From the NCBI GenBank assembly GCA_934438075.1, contig CAKSBF010000003.1:62001-126000 (forward strand): a stretch of 64,000 nucleotides of DNA. The letters run 5' to 3'. A program made the position numbers and the translations under genes. Position 1 is the first letter of the stretch. Every line of letters begins with the position of its first letter. Positions 7,898-16,727 of the stretch are shown piece by piece. The DNA is from an uncultured Clostridia bacterium. Its GTDB lineage: Bacteria > Bacillota > Clostridia > UBA1381 > UBA9506. Under the pieces are notes generated by a model, which was not told where the DNA came from, did no database searches, and saw only the letters and a list, made by a program, of their open reading frames with translations.

Positions 7898-10800
7898 CTA
7901 ACCTGCAATTTCATTCAGATTTAACTGCAAAAGCTTAGAAACTCCCTTTTCTTGCATAGTGACACCATAAATAACATCTGCGCTTTCCATAGTACCGCGA
8001 CGATGCGTAACGATAATAAACTGTGTTTTATTGCTGTAATTCTTAACATAATCCGCAAAGCGATAAACATTCACATCATCAAGCGCCGCCTCAATCTCAT
8101 CCAAAAAACAAAACGGCGTTGGTCTGGTTTTTAAAATAGCAAATAGCAACGCTATCGCTGACAATGCACGTTCACCGCCGGAAAGCAGAGATAAGCTTTG
8201 CAATTTCTTGCCGGGCGGCTGCACATCTATATTAATACCGCAGTCCAAAATATTTTGCGGATCAGTCAGGGTCAGTTCCGCGCTTCCGCCTCCAAAAAGC
8301 TCCGTAAAGGTACTTTTAAAATATTTGTTGATTAAATGGAACTGTTCTTCAAACTGCTCTGTCATCACACGAATCATCTCTTCGATGATGCTGCGCAAAT
8401 CAGCCTTCGCTTTCTCCAAATCATCCCTTTGACCGCTTAAAAATTCATAACGTTCTTTCACGGACTTATATTCTTCAATTGCATCCACATTAACATTGCC
8501 CAGCTCACGAATTTTAGATTTTAACTCTGTAATTTTTTTATTAACCGTAACAGCTGAGCCTAAATCTTCTTTTTTGTAAACCAAAGCCTCGGTATGCGTC
8601 AGTTCATATTCATCCCACAAACGGTTAATGGTATTTTCCAGCTCCACCTCGAGTTTTACCTTTTTCGTTTCCACACGATTAAAATCATTGGTCAGCTGAT
8701 AAACATTTTCACGCAGTTCCTTCGAGCGATTTTGCATAGCGCGTGACTTTTCCTCAAAATTTGACTTCTCGCCAAGCAAGTTTTCAATTGTTTTCTTGAT
8801 ATTTTCCGTCTTTTCCTGCAGTACCTCAACGGAGAGCTGTTTCGTTTCAATCTCAGCTGCAAATTGATCATTTTTTGTCTTTATATCAGATATCTCGCTG
8901 CTGCGCAGCCCCGAATTGTTGCGATATTGTCCCATATCACGCTCTAATGCCGATATTCTATCCTCCAAAACCGCAATATCTTTTTCCACAGCCGATTTTT
9001 CCACTGTTATTTCCACTACGCGATCAGCAATTTTCTGTTTTTTATTCATCACGGTTTCAAATTCCTGCTCCAGCTGATTTACTTCCGCCCTTTTTTGTGC
9101 AATAATTTCTTCTTCAGCTTTCATTTTTTCTGTGAGCTGAACAGAATCCCGCTGTGATTCGGTTATTTTCCGACGGACATCCTCCTGTTCGTTTTCCAAG
9201 CGTTGCTTTACTTCCTCCAAATCAGCGCAAATCTGCTCGTTATGTGCAATATTTTGCTCAATTACAATCAATACTTCTTTATTTTCTCTTAGTATATCAC
9301 TGCTTTTTGCAATGGATAACTCTATCTTTTCTTCTTCTCTCTCTCCGTTCTCCAGTGCTTTTGTCAATTGCTCATATTCTTTTTTCAAACTTTCCGAGTC
9401 CTGCTCCAGCTGCTTAATCTCCTTCTCTCTTCCCATTAAACTGGCATGCCGGTTGCTGCTGCCGCCGGAAATACTACCGCCGACATTAAACAACTCACCA
9501 TCCAAGGTAACAATGCGGAAAGTATTTTTATATTTTCTTGAAACAGCAATTGCCTCATCCATACCACTGAGCACAACCGTACGTCCCAAGAGATTGGCAA
9601 CGATCCCCTCAAAACGTTTGTCACAGCTGACAAGACTACTGGCCAGTCCCAGAAATCCGCGTTCATGCTGTACCTTGGAGATGTCCAATTCATTCCCCTT
9701 CACGGAGCTGACCGGCATAAAGGTTGCACGTCCGCATTTAGCCGTTTTCAAGTATTGTATCGCCTGTTTTGCGTCCTCTTCACTCTCCACAACAATGTTT
9801 TGCTGCGCTCCTCCGAGTGCCGCTTCAAGAGCAGTAGTATATTTTGGCTGCGAAGAAATTAATTTAGAAATCGGTCCGTAGATATTTGCGCGCTTTAAGC
9901 TGCCCGTTTCATGTTGCCGCATAATCTCCTTTACACTGCGGTTATAACCTTCATAATTCTGCTCCATAGCGCGAAGCATATTTAACCGAGAGCGTTTATC
10001 ATTCAGCGCAATATTGGTCTGCGTGATGTTTTTGCGCATATCTTCAAGTTCTTGACGCAGTCTATCACAGTCATTTTGCTCCACAGTCAGTCTTTGCCCG
10101 ACATCGGCAATCAGCTTTTCCTTGCGTTCTCTCTCCTTCGACAAAGAAAAAATCTTGTCTTGCATTTCTTCAAAACCAGCCGAACGCTCCGTCAGTTCAG
10201 AATCAATGGTTTCCAGTCTGTTTTTTAAACCCTGACGAACAATTTCCGCATTAGACAGTTTAATCTTGCAATCACTGACGAAATTAATCGACTGCACCAC
10301 GGCATCTTTTAACGTTTCTATAAAATCATTCTGTTTGCCCGCACCCGCAGACAGTTCCTCGCTCTGTTGCTGCAATTCAAAGATTTTCTGCTCTTTTTCG
10401 TGCCGTTGTGCTAAAAACATTTTTTTCTGTTCTTCCGCTTTTGACATCTCATTTTTCGTATCCAAAATGCGCGATTCTATCTCACGCATTTCTGATTCGA
10501 TACGCTCGATCAGCTGTTTGTTGCCCGCAATAGTGTTGGACAAAACCTCCGCATCACTTTTATTCATACTGATTTGAGCTTCAGCATCTCTTAACTCCTG
10601 CTCACTTTTGCGAACGGTCTCTTCTTTTTCTCTCGCCGTCTGGTAAAAGCTCTCCTGTTCTTGTTCTGCCTGCTCCATCTCTCTTTTGGCCGTATCCAAA
10701 TGTCCGGAAATTACCCTATACTTTTCCTCTAACTCTTCCATTTGAACCTTATTGGTTGATATAACCTCCAAAGCCGCATTAACCTCATACAGCTTTAAAT

Positions 10801-11461
10801 CTTCCTTCAGCACAAGATATTTTTTCGCCTTTTCCGATTGGCGCGCCAAAGGTTCCAACTGATTTTCCAGTTCTAAGATAATATCAGCAACCCTTGCAAT
10901 ATTTTCCTCTGTCCGGCTGAGCTTGCGTTCCGATTCTTCCTTGCGGTAACGATATTTTGAAATGCCTGCCGCTTCTTCAAAAATCTGCCTTCTGTCCTCC
11001 GACTTTGTAGAAAGGATCTCTTCAATTTTTCCCTGCCCAACCATGGAGTAACCGTCTCGTCCCAAACCGGTATCCATGAAAAGCTCATGAATGTCCTTTA
11101 GCCGGCACGGCGCTTTATTAATCAAATACTGGCTTTCTCCCGATGCAAAAACCTTTCTTGTTACCGCCACTTCATCAAAATCAATACTCAATGACTTGTC
11201 TCTGTTATCTAAAACCAGCGTTACCTCAGCAAAACCGAGCGGACTCCTTTTCTGCGTGCCGTTAAAAATAACGTCCTCCATTTTCGCACCACGCAGCGTT
11301 TTGGCACTCTGTTCCCCCAAAACCCAGCGAACAGCATCTGAAATATTACTTTTTCCGCTGCCGTTCGGCCCAACAATCGCCGTAACGCCGCTGGAAAAAT
11401 CAAGTGAAATTTTATCCGCAAAGGACTTAAAGCCCTGCAGTTCCAACCCCTTTAAATACAT
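7898..11461 (-). CDS. smc: Chromosome segregation protein SMC
   Basis: Condensin ATPase of 1187 residues that organises and separates the chromosome together with ScpA and ScpB. It has an N-terminal Walker A GPNGSGKSN (about 32-40), a long coiled coil (about 165-500), a hinge (about 510-660, with GGSISGGSSNRHASLMG near its end), a second coiled coil (about 670-1010), and a C-terminal signature LSGGERALSAIALLFA followed by Walker B FCFLDEIEAALDD. Starting from the ATG at 11461 puts GGAGG five bases upstream; a GTG at 11473 is inside that RBS. Its start overlaps the radical SAM gene by 10 bp. In many Firmicutes ftsY follows smc; here hisS and aspS do. The scp genes are not in this window. Confidence 0.97.
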   Translation of the reverse strand: MYLKGLELQGFKSFADKISLDFSSGVTAIVGPNGSGKSNISDAVRWVLGEQSAKTLRGAKMEDVIFNGTQKRSPLGFAEVTLVLDNRDKSLSIDFDEVAVTRKVFASGESQYLINKAPCRLKDIHELFMDTGLGRDGYSMVGQGKIEEILSTKSEDRRQIFEEAAGISKYRYRKEESERKLSRTEENIARVADIILELENQLEPLARQSEKAKKYLVLKEDLKLYEVNAALEVISTNKVQMEELEEKYRVISGHLDTAKREMEQAEQEQESFYQTAREKEETVRKSEQELRDAEAQISMNKSDAEVLSNTIAGNKQLIERIESEMREIESRILDTKNEMSKAEEQKKMFLAQRHEKEQKIFELQQQSEELSAGAGKQNDFIETLKDAVVQSINFVSDCKIKLSNAEIVRQGLKNRLETIDSELTERSAGFEEMQDKIFSLSKERERKEKLIADVGQRLTVEQNDCDRLRQELEDMRKNITQTNIALNDKRSRLNMLRAMEQNYEGYNRSVKEIMRQHETGSLKRANIYGPISKLISSQPKYTTALEAALGGAQQNIVVESEEDAKQAIQYLKTAKCGRATFMPVSSVKGNELDISKVQHERGFLGLASSLVSCDKRFEGIVANLLGRTVVLSGMDEAIAVSRKYKNTFRIVTLDGELFNVGGSISGGSSNRHASLMGREKEIKQLEQDSESLKKEYEQLTKALENGEREEEKIELSIAKSSDILRENKEVLIVIEQNIAHNEQICADLEEVKQRLENEQEDVRRKITESQRDSVQLTEKMKAEEEIIAQKRAEVNQLEQEFETVMNKKQKIADRVVEITVEKSAVEKDIAVLEDRISALERDMGQYRNNSGLRSSEISDIKTKNDQFAAEIETKQLSVEVLQEKTENIKKTIENLLGEKSNFEEKSRAMQNRSKELRENVYQLTNDFNRVETKKVKLEVELENTINRLWDEYELTHTEALVYKKEDLGSAVTVNKKITELKSKIRELGNVNVDAIEEYKSVKERYEFLSGQRDDLEKAKADLRSIIEEMIRVMTEQFEEQFHLINKYFKSTFTELFGGGSAELTLTDPQNILDCGINIDVQPPGKKLQSLSLLSGGERALSAIALLFAILKTRPTPFCFLDEIEAALDDVNVYRFADYVKNYSNKTQFIIVTHRRGTMESADVIYGVTMQEKGVSKLLQLNLNEIAG

Positions 11462-12468
11462 AATATCCTCCACTCGCCGATTTTCATTCGTTCCTCTTGA
11501 ATGATTTGAATATTCCTCAGCATAAATTTTTCAGATAAGCGCTTCAGATTTTTCTTCCTGCAGCCAATCAAAGTTGATACAAACCTCGGGTGAACCGTTA
11601 TCTGCAAGTTCCTTCCCTCTGTGTGCAATAACTGTTCTGTCAGTTTTTCATAAACCAATTCACTTTCCACCAGTTCGCCGAACGCAGGATGAAACGGTCC
11701 TGCCAACACATCCTTTTGAGGATTAATATTATCGCTTCCAAGCAAACCAATGCGAATCACATTAGTCCCTGCCGAGCGAAACTTTTTTAACACCTGTTTG
11801 CTTTGTTCTACGGCTTCTTCTAACCCAAGCGGCTGATATCTGCCTTCTTGATACCACTGCGCCAATAAAGTATCGCGAATCACCAGTGTCGGATAAATCC
11901 TTGCGTTCTCCGGTTTATAGGCAAGCAGCTCTTCCACGCTTTGCATTGCCTTTTCCGCCGTATCCCCCGGTAAGCCAAGCATCACCTGATGTCCCAACGC
12001 AAACCCGTAAGCGTGTATCAATTCCGATGCCCTGCGCGCATCCTCCGCTGTGTGTCCGCGAAAATTTTTCTTCAAGACTTCATCATCCATTGACTGCACA
12101 CCAAGTTCTATCATAGTAACGCCAAAACGTTTCAGATTTTGCAAAATCTCCTCATTGATGCAGTCCGGGCGTGTAGACAGTCTGACACCTGTAATTTTTC
12201 CATGCTCCAAATACGGATATGCGACACGCAGCAAAGCTGTCTGCTCTTCTATCGGAATTGCTGTAAAACTACCGCCGAAAAATCCCACTTCTATCTCTGC
12301 ATTTTGCCCTGCAAGAGTCTGTAAATGTCTGTCTATCCTTCCCTTAACTTGTATCGGCGTCACGCTTGTACCAACGCCGGTAATTTTCTTCTGGTTGCAA
12401 AAGGAACAATCATTCGGACATCCCATATGCGGTACAAATACAGAGATAGTTCTATGCTTTTTTTCCAT
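11452..12468 (-). CDS. Radical SAM protein, Elp3-like family
   Basis: Protein of 338 residues with an N-terminal CPNDCSFC (CxxxCxxC) motif for the [4Fe-4S] cluster that cleaves S-adenosylmethionine, followed by FFGGSFT, LSTRPDCI and ELGVQSMDDEVL, which are typical of the Elp3/COG1243-like branch. The acetyltransferase domain of true Elp3 is absent. The C-terminal part (about 230-320) looks like the companion Radical_SAM_C region. The frame is open back to 12576, but MEKKHRT at 12468 fits the family; it overlaps rnc by 17 bp and has only a weak RBS, so it probably relies on translational coupling. The conserved place between rnc and smc suggests a housekeeping RNA role; the reaction is not known. 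Confidence 0.85.
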   Translation of the reverse strand: MEKKHRTISVFVPHMGCPNDCSFCNQKKITGVGTSVTPIQVKGRIDRHLQTLAGQNAEIEVGFFGGSFTAIPIEEQTALLRVAYPYLEHGKITGVRLSTRPDCINEEILQNLKRFGVTMIELGVQSMDDEVLKKNFRGHTAEDARRASELIHAYGFALGHQVMLGLPGDTAEKAMQSVEELLAYKPENARIYPTLVIRDTLLAQWYQEGRYQPLGLEEAVEQSKQVLKKFRSAGTNVIRIGLLGSDNINPQKDVLAGPFHPAFGELVESELVYEKLTEQLLHTEGRNLQITVHPRFVSTLIGCRKKNLKRLSEKFMLRNIQIIQEERMKIGEWRILCI

Positions 12469-13156
12469 CGTTTTTCTGTTTTTGCAGCGCGTCCTGCGCA
12501 GCAGCCTGTTCTGCCTTTTTTTTGCTGTTGCCTTCCCCCTCACCACATACGCTGCCATCCAATAACACCTGTACAAAAAAACTTTTTTTGTGCTCCGGTC
12601 CCGTCTCGCTCACCACACGATAAGCGATGGTATGAACGCCATTCGCCTGAACTAATTCCTGAAGCGTTGTTTTAAAATCCTTAAATCGTTTTCCGTTCAC
12701 TGCCGCCACAATGGTATCGTACAGTTGCCCCAGCACCCATTCCCGCACCTGCGGCAAACCGGAATCCAAATAGATGGCAGCAATCAAAGCCTCAAAGGCA
12801 TCAGCCAAAATAGACACTCTCGTCCTGCCGCCTGTCATTTCCTCTCCATGGCCCAATCTCAAGAAAGAACCCAATTCTATTTCCTGCGCACATTGCCAAA
12901 GGGACTGCTCGCATACCACCGCTGCACGCACTTTGGACAAATCCCCCTCGGGAAGCTTTGGATAATTCTCATACAAATAGCGGCTCACAACCAAACTGAG
13001 CACAGAATCTCCCAAAAATTCCAACCGTTCGTTATAAGGAATCACCTTTCCTTTGTTTTCATGAGAAAAAGAGCTGTGCGTCAAGGCATTTTGCAGCAAA
13101 TGGGAATTAGAAAAATGATAACCGATAATTTCTTCAAACTGTTTTAACTGATTCAT
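12452..13156 (-). CDS. rnc: Ribonuclease III
   Basis: Endonuclease of 234 residues that cuts double-stranded RNA, including rRNA precursors. The catalytic signature NERLEFLGDSVLSLVV is near residues 43-58 and a second acidic cluster (DAFEALIAAIYLDSG) near 121-135. The C-terminal double-stranded RNA-binding domain fills about 155-225. RBS GGGAG lies 13 bp upstream, slightly long. It overlaps the radical SAM gene that follows, and smc comes next, so rnc, radical SAM gene and smc form one translation-coupled block, probably read together with the fatty-acid operon upstream. Confidence 0.96.
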   Translation of the reverse strand: MNQLKQFEEIIGYHFSNSHLLQNALTHSSFSHENKGKVIPYNERLEFLGDSVLSLVVSRYLYENYPKLPEGDLSKVRAAVVCEQSLWQCAQEIELGSFLRLGHGEEMTGGRTRVSILADAFEALIAAIYLDSGLPQVREWVLGQLYDTIVAAVNGKRFKDFKTTLQELVQANGVHTIAYRVVSETGPEHKKSFFVQVLLDGSVCGEGEGNSKKKAEQAAAQDALQKQKNDGKKA

Positions 13157-13252
13157 AAATCAATTATGCTCCCTTCAGAGCAGACATTGACCAAATGCCT
13201 GTTTCATAGCATCTCGTCAATAACTGCTGTTTTTTCTGTATGACATGGGAAT

Positions 13253-13285
13253 ATCCCAAGCACACAAAAGCTGCATGCTTGGGAT
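13253..13285 (-). terminator. Hairpin between fabF and rnc, weak terminator or processing site
   Basis: ATCCCAAGCA (13253-13262) pairs perfectly with TGCTTGGGAT (13276-13285). Neither side has a strong T-tract, so it may stabilise or process the transcript rather than end it. Confidence 0.45.
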
Positions 13286-13294
13286 TTCATCTCA

Positions 13295-14533
13295 TTACTG
13301 TTCGTACTTTTTCAGCAAAATAACGGCATTGTGACCACCGAAACCGAGTGAATTGGAAAGCGCATAACGAATCGGCTGAGTTCGGCCCTCGTTTACCACA
13401 TAATCTAAGTCGCAGTCTGGGTCTGCTTCTTTATAGTTTACTGTCGGCGGAACAAATTCATCCTCAATCGCCAATGCGCTGATAATGGTTTCCACCGCAC
13501 CTGCAGCCCCCAACAAATGTCCCGTCATAGACTTTGTCGAACTGACCGCCATGTGATAGGCATGTTCTCCGAAAACCTTTTTGATCGCCGCAGTTTCAAA
13601 TTTATCATTATACGGCGTTGAGGTACCGTGAGCATTAATATAATCCACTTCCTCCGGTTGAATCTGCGCATCTGCCAGCGCTTTGCTCATAGCAGCTGCG
13701 CCGCCCTCACCATCCGGTGCAGGTGCCGTAATGTGATAAGCATCATCTGTTGCACCATAACCGACAACTTCGGCAATAATATGCGCCCCGCGTGCCTTAG
13801 CATGCTCTAATTCTTCAAGAATGACGATGCCTGCACCTTCTCCCATGACGAATCCATCCCGATTTTTATCAAACGGACAGGATGCACCTTTTGGGTCATC
13901 ATTTCTGGTTGACATCGCCTTCATCGAACAAAAACCGGCAAACGAAAGCGGCGTAATCGCAGCTTCTGCTCCACCTGTAATCATAACATCCACATCACCG
14001 TAGCGAACAGCCCGGAACGCTTCACCGATTGCATGCGTGCCGGATGCACAAGCTGACGTGATGCAATAGTTCACGCCCTTTGCTCCTGTTGTAATTGCAA
14101 CCTGCCCGGCCGCCATATTGGAAATCATCATAGGAATAAAAAATGGGCTGACTCTGCCTGGACCTTTATTAGCAAGCACCGAGGCCTGCCCCTCTAATGT
14201 TTCTATCCCGCCGATACCCGACGCAATGATAACGCCGACCTTATATGGATCTTCCCTTTCCATATCAATTTTTGCATCTTCGACCGCCATTTTTGCCGAT
14301 GCAACAGCAAACTGTGTATAACGATCCATGCGCTTTGCTTCTTTTTTTTCTAAATATAGCTCCGGGTTAAATTCCTTAACTTCTGCACCGATTTGGCATG
14401 CGAAGCCAGATGCGTCAAACCGCGATATCGTATCAATTCCGCATACACCGTTTTTAATATTGTTCCAAAATGTCACTTTATCATTTCCTACCGGTGTAAC
14501 TGCTCCTGCTCCGGTAATTACTACTCTGCGCAT
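13295..14533 (-). CDS. fabF: 3-oxoacyl-ACP synthase II
   Basis: Condensing enzyme of 412 residues that extends acyl-ACP with malonyl-ACP in fatty-acid synthesis. The catalytic Cys is in SACASGTHAIGEA (about 162) and the two His are in NAHGTSTPYND (about 301) and MTGHLLGAAGA (about 338). The C-terminal SLGFGGHNAVI is characteristic. Two ATGs occur (14539 and 14533); GGAGG is 9 bp from the second and 3 bp from the first, so 14533 is chosen. It is the last fab gene of the operon, separated from acpP by a strong terminator hairpin. No malonyl/acetyl-CoA carboxylase or fabK/fabZ gene is found here. Confidence 0.97.
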   Translation of the reverse strand: MRRVVITGAGAVTPVGNDKVTFWNNIKNGVCGIDTISRFDASGFACQIGAEVKEFNPELYLEKKEAKRMDRYTQFAVASAKMAVEDAKIDMEREDPYKVGVIIASGIGGIETLEGQASVLANKGPGRVSPFFIPMMISNMAAGQVAITTGAKGVNYCITSACASGTHAIGEAFRAVRYGDVDVMITGGAEAAITPLSFAGFCSMKAMSTRNDDPKGASCPFDKNRDGFVMGEGAGIVILEELEHAKARGAHIIAEVVGYGATDDAYHITAPAPDGEGGAAAMSKALADAQIQPEEVDYINAHGTSTPYNDKFETAAIKKVFGEHAYHMAVSSTKSMTGHLLGAAGAVETIISALAIEDEFVPPTVNYKEADPDCDLDYVVNEGRTQPIRYALSNSLGFGGHNAVILLKKYEQ

Positions 14534-14643
14534 TTTCATGTGCCTCCATTTCTCATTTTGCCTGAATCAGGCAGAACTCTTTTGTTTCTGTTTCATTCGC
14601 CAAAATATATAAAATGTCTAAGACATATTCCACTGAATTTTTC

Positions 14644-14673
14644 AAAAAAGTCCCGTATTCACGGGACTTTTTT
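14644..14673 (-). terminator. Terminator/attenuator between acpP and fabF
   Basis: AAAAAAGTCCCGT (14644-14656) and ACGGGACTTTTTT (14661-14673) form a perfect 13-bp stem with a four-base loop and a T-tract on either strand. It sits 20 bp past the acpP stop, inside the fab operon. Confidence 0.88.
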
Positions 14674-14692
14674 GATGTATCCAAATTCTTTC

Positions 14693-14923
14693 TTATTTGC
14701 TGTTGGCCTTAATATAATTGACAACATCGGATACAACCTTAATGTTCTCAGCCTCTCCGTCCGGAATCTCCATGTTGAACTCTTCCTCCAAAGCCATAAT
14801 CAGCTCAACGAGATCCAAAGAATCTGCACCAAGGTCATCAATAAAAGATGCGTCCATTGTAACCGCGCTCTCTTCAACGCCTAACTGGTCAACAATAATG
14901 CTCTTTACCTTTTCAAATTCCAC
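14693..14923 (-). CDS. acpP: Acyl carrier protein
   Basis: Acidic protein of 76 residues that carries growing acyl chains on a phosphopantetheine arm. The attachment Ser is in GADSLDLVEL (about residue 36). The RBS AGGAGG-like GGGAGGTGACG precedes the ATG. It lies between fabG (33 bp upstream) and fabF. The terminator directly after it would leave most transcripts ending here, which fits the high ACP level that cells need relative to the enzymes. Confidence 0.97.
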   Translation of the reverse strand: MEFEKVKSIIVDQLGVEESAVTMDASFIDDLGADSLDLVELIMALEEEFNMEIPDGEAENIKVVSDVVNYIKANSK

Positions 14924-14955
14924 GAAACGTCACCTCCCAAAATATAATTAATATA

Positions 14956-15711
14956 CTACATTACCAAGCCACCGTCAATATGTATGACCTGACCGGTAAC
15001 GTATTTTGCTAAATCACTTGCCAAAAAAGCAACAACATTTGCCACATCCTCGGTCTCACCAAAACGACCGAGCGGAATTGCCTTAAAATATTCCTTCTGC
15101 ACATCCTCTGACAGTTTATCCGTCATAGCCGACCGGATAAATCCCGGGGCAACTGCATTGCAGGTTATGCCACGCGAAGAAAGCTCTTTTGCCGTTGTCT
15201 TGGTCAACCCGATCAAACCTGCCTTAGATGCCACATAATTTGCCTGTCCCGGATTTCCCATAACACCGACAACCGAAGCCAGATTAATAATCGTTCCGCT
15301 TCTCTGCTTCATCATAGGACGGCTGACAGCCTTAATCATATGAAATGCACCTTTTAAATTAATATCAAGCACATCATCCCAATCAGAATCGCTCATACGC
15401 ATCATCAAACCGTCTTTGGTAATACCTGCATTATTTACTAATATATCAATTCTGCCAAATTTGTCAAGAGTATTTTGAATAATTTTTTCAATTTCTTCAA
15501 AATTTCTTACATCACCCTTTAAGCAAACAGCATTTCCGCCGGCATCAATTAACTCCTGTGTTGTCGCATCCGCATCTGTCGAAGCCGCAATATCGTTAAT
15601 AACAATATTCGCACCCATCTGCGAAAGCTTTCGTGCAATATCACGTCCAATACCGCGGCCTGCGCCGGTTATTAAGGCCGTTTTTCCTGTCAAATCAAGT
15701 TGTAAACTCAT
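14956..15711 (-). CDS. fabG: 3-oxoacyl-ACP reductase
   Basis: Short-chain dehydrogenase of 251 residues that reduces 3-ketoacyl-ACP with NADPH. It has the cofactor loop TGAGRGIG (about 12-19), NNAG (about 92), catalytic Ser in NLASVVG (about 142), and YVASK (Tyr about 158). The C-terminal VTGQVIHIDGG is typical of FabG. RBS AGGTGAG precedes the ATG; the gene begins 12 bp after fabD ends. Being inside a fab operon separates it from the many other SDRs, including two elsewhere in this window. Confidence 0.96.
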   Translation of the reverse strand: MSLQLDLTGKTALITGAGRGIGRDIARKLSQMGANIVINDIAASTDADATTQELIDAGGNAVCLKGDVRNFEEIEKIIQNTLDKFGRIDILVNNAGITKDGLMMRMSDSDWDDVLDINLKGAFHMIKAVSRPMMKQRSGTIINLASVVGVMGNPGQANYVASKAGLIGLTKTTAKELSSRGITCNAVAPGFIRSAMTDKLSEDVQKEYFKAIPLGRFGETEDVANVVAFLASDLAKYVTGQVIHIDGGLVM

Positions 15712-15723
15712 CTTCTCACCTCA

Positions 15724-16656
15724 TTATTTCATCGCCGCAAGCGTAGCTTCCAGCGATTTCATATCTTCCACGTTCAAAACTGTAACGTCTTTACTTATTT
15801 TACGCATAAATCCGCTCAGCGCTTTTCCCGGACCAACCTCAACAAAAATATCTACTCCATCAGCAAGCATGCGTCTGATAGTTTTTTCCCAAAGTACGCT
15901 GGAAGAAACCTGCTGCACCAGAAGAGGTTTGATGTCCTGTGCCGATTTTACATAATCAGCTGTAACATTGGTAATCAATGGAATCTTCATTTCGGAAAAA
16001 GTGACATTTTCCATCTCATGTTCTAGCTTTTCACCTGCGCCAACCAACATTTTACAATGAAACGGCGCACTGACCGGAAGCATGAGCGCCCTTTTGGCTC
16101 CCATCTCTTTGGCAATTTCACAAGCCCTTTCCACAGCAGCCAATTCGCCCGCTACAGTAATCTGACCCGGGCAGTTGAAGTTTGCAGGCGATACAATTCC
16201 CGCATCCTGTGCCTTTTCACAAACAGCATATACCGAATCGTCGTCCATCCCGATAATTGCTGCCATCGCTCCCTTACCCACAGGAACCTCTTCCTGCATA
16301 TATTTGCCGCGCTTACGCACCAATTTGACCGCATCTGCAAAGGAAACTGATTCTGCTGCGACATGTGCCGAATATTCACCCAAGCTAAGTCCTGCCACCA
16401 CGTCAGGAACAATCCCCTCCTGCTGCAGGACGCGCAAAGCTGCGACACTCATAGTAACGATTGCCGGCTGGGTATTTTCTGTAATTTTCAGGGTCTCTTC
16501 ATCACTGTTCCAGATCATCTCTTTCATATCAATGCCAAGATTTTCGCTTGCTTCCACAAACACAGCGTCAGCCACCGGATAATGTTCTGCAAGCTCCTTG
16601 CCCATACCGACCGTTTGTGCACCCTGACCGGAAAATAAAAATGCCTTTTTGCTCAT
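15724..16656 (-). CDS. fabD: Malonyl-CoA:ACP transacylase
   Basis: Enzyme of 310 residues that moves the malonyl group from CoA to ACP. N-terminal FLFSGQGAQ, catalytic Ser in GLSLGEYSAH (about 92), the substrate-binding Arg in VRKRGKYMQ (about 117), and catalytic His in PVSAPFHCKML (about 203). Start codon has AGGAGG upstream. It follows fabH by 71 bp and precedes fabG by 12 bp in the fab operon. Confidence 0.96.
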   Translation of the reverse strand: MSKKAFLFSGQGAQTVGMGKELAEHYPVADAVFVEASENLGIDMKEMIWNSDEETLKITENTQPAIVTMSVAALRVLQQEGIVPDVVAGLSLGEYSAHVAAESVSFADAVKLVRKRGKYMQEEVPVGKGAMAAIIGMDDDSVYAVCEKAQDAGIVSPANFNCPGQITVAGELAAVERACEIAKEMGAKRALMLPVSAPFHCKMLVGAGEKLEHEMENVTFSEMKIPLITNVTADYVKSAQDIKPLLVQQVSSSVLWEKTIRRMLADGVDIFVEVGPGKALSGFMRKISKDVTVLNVEDMKSLEATLAAMK

Positions 16657-16727
16657 AGTTTCCTCCTGTCTGTATCAATATGTTTCATTAATATAAATTA
16701 TACCTGCCACCTTTGTCATAAACACAA

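Noticed and set aside
9312..9881. Plus-strand frame of 189 codons opposite smc
   Set aside because: Antisense shadow of the smc coiled coil and hinge; low-complexity composition and no RBS.
12050..12565. Plus-strand frame of 171 codons opposite the radical SAM and rnc genes
   Set aside because: Overlaps two motif-supported genes on the other strand.
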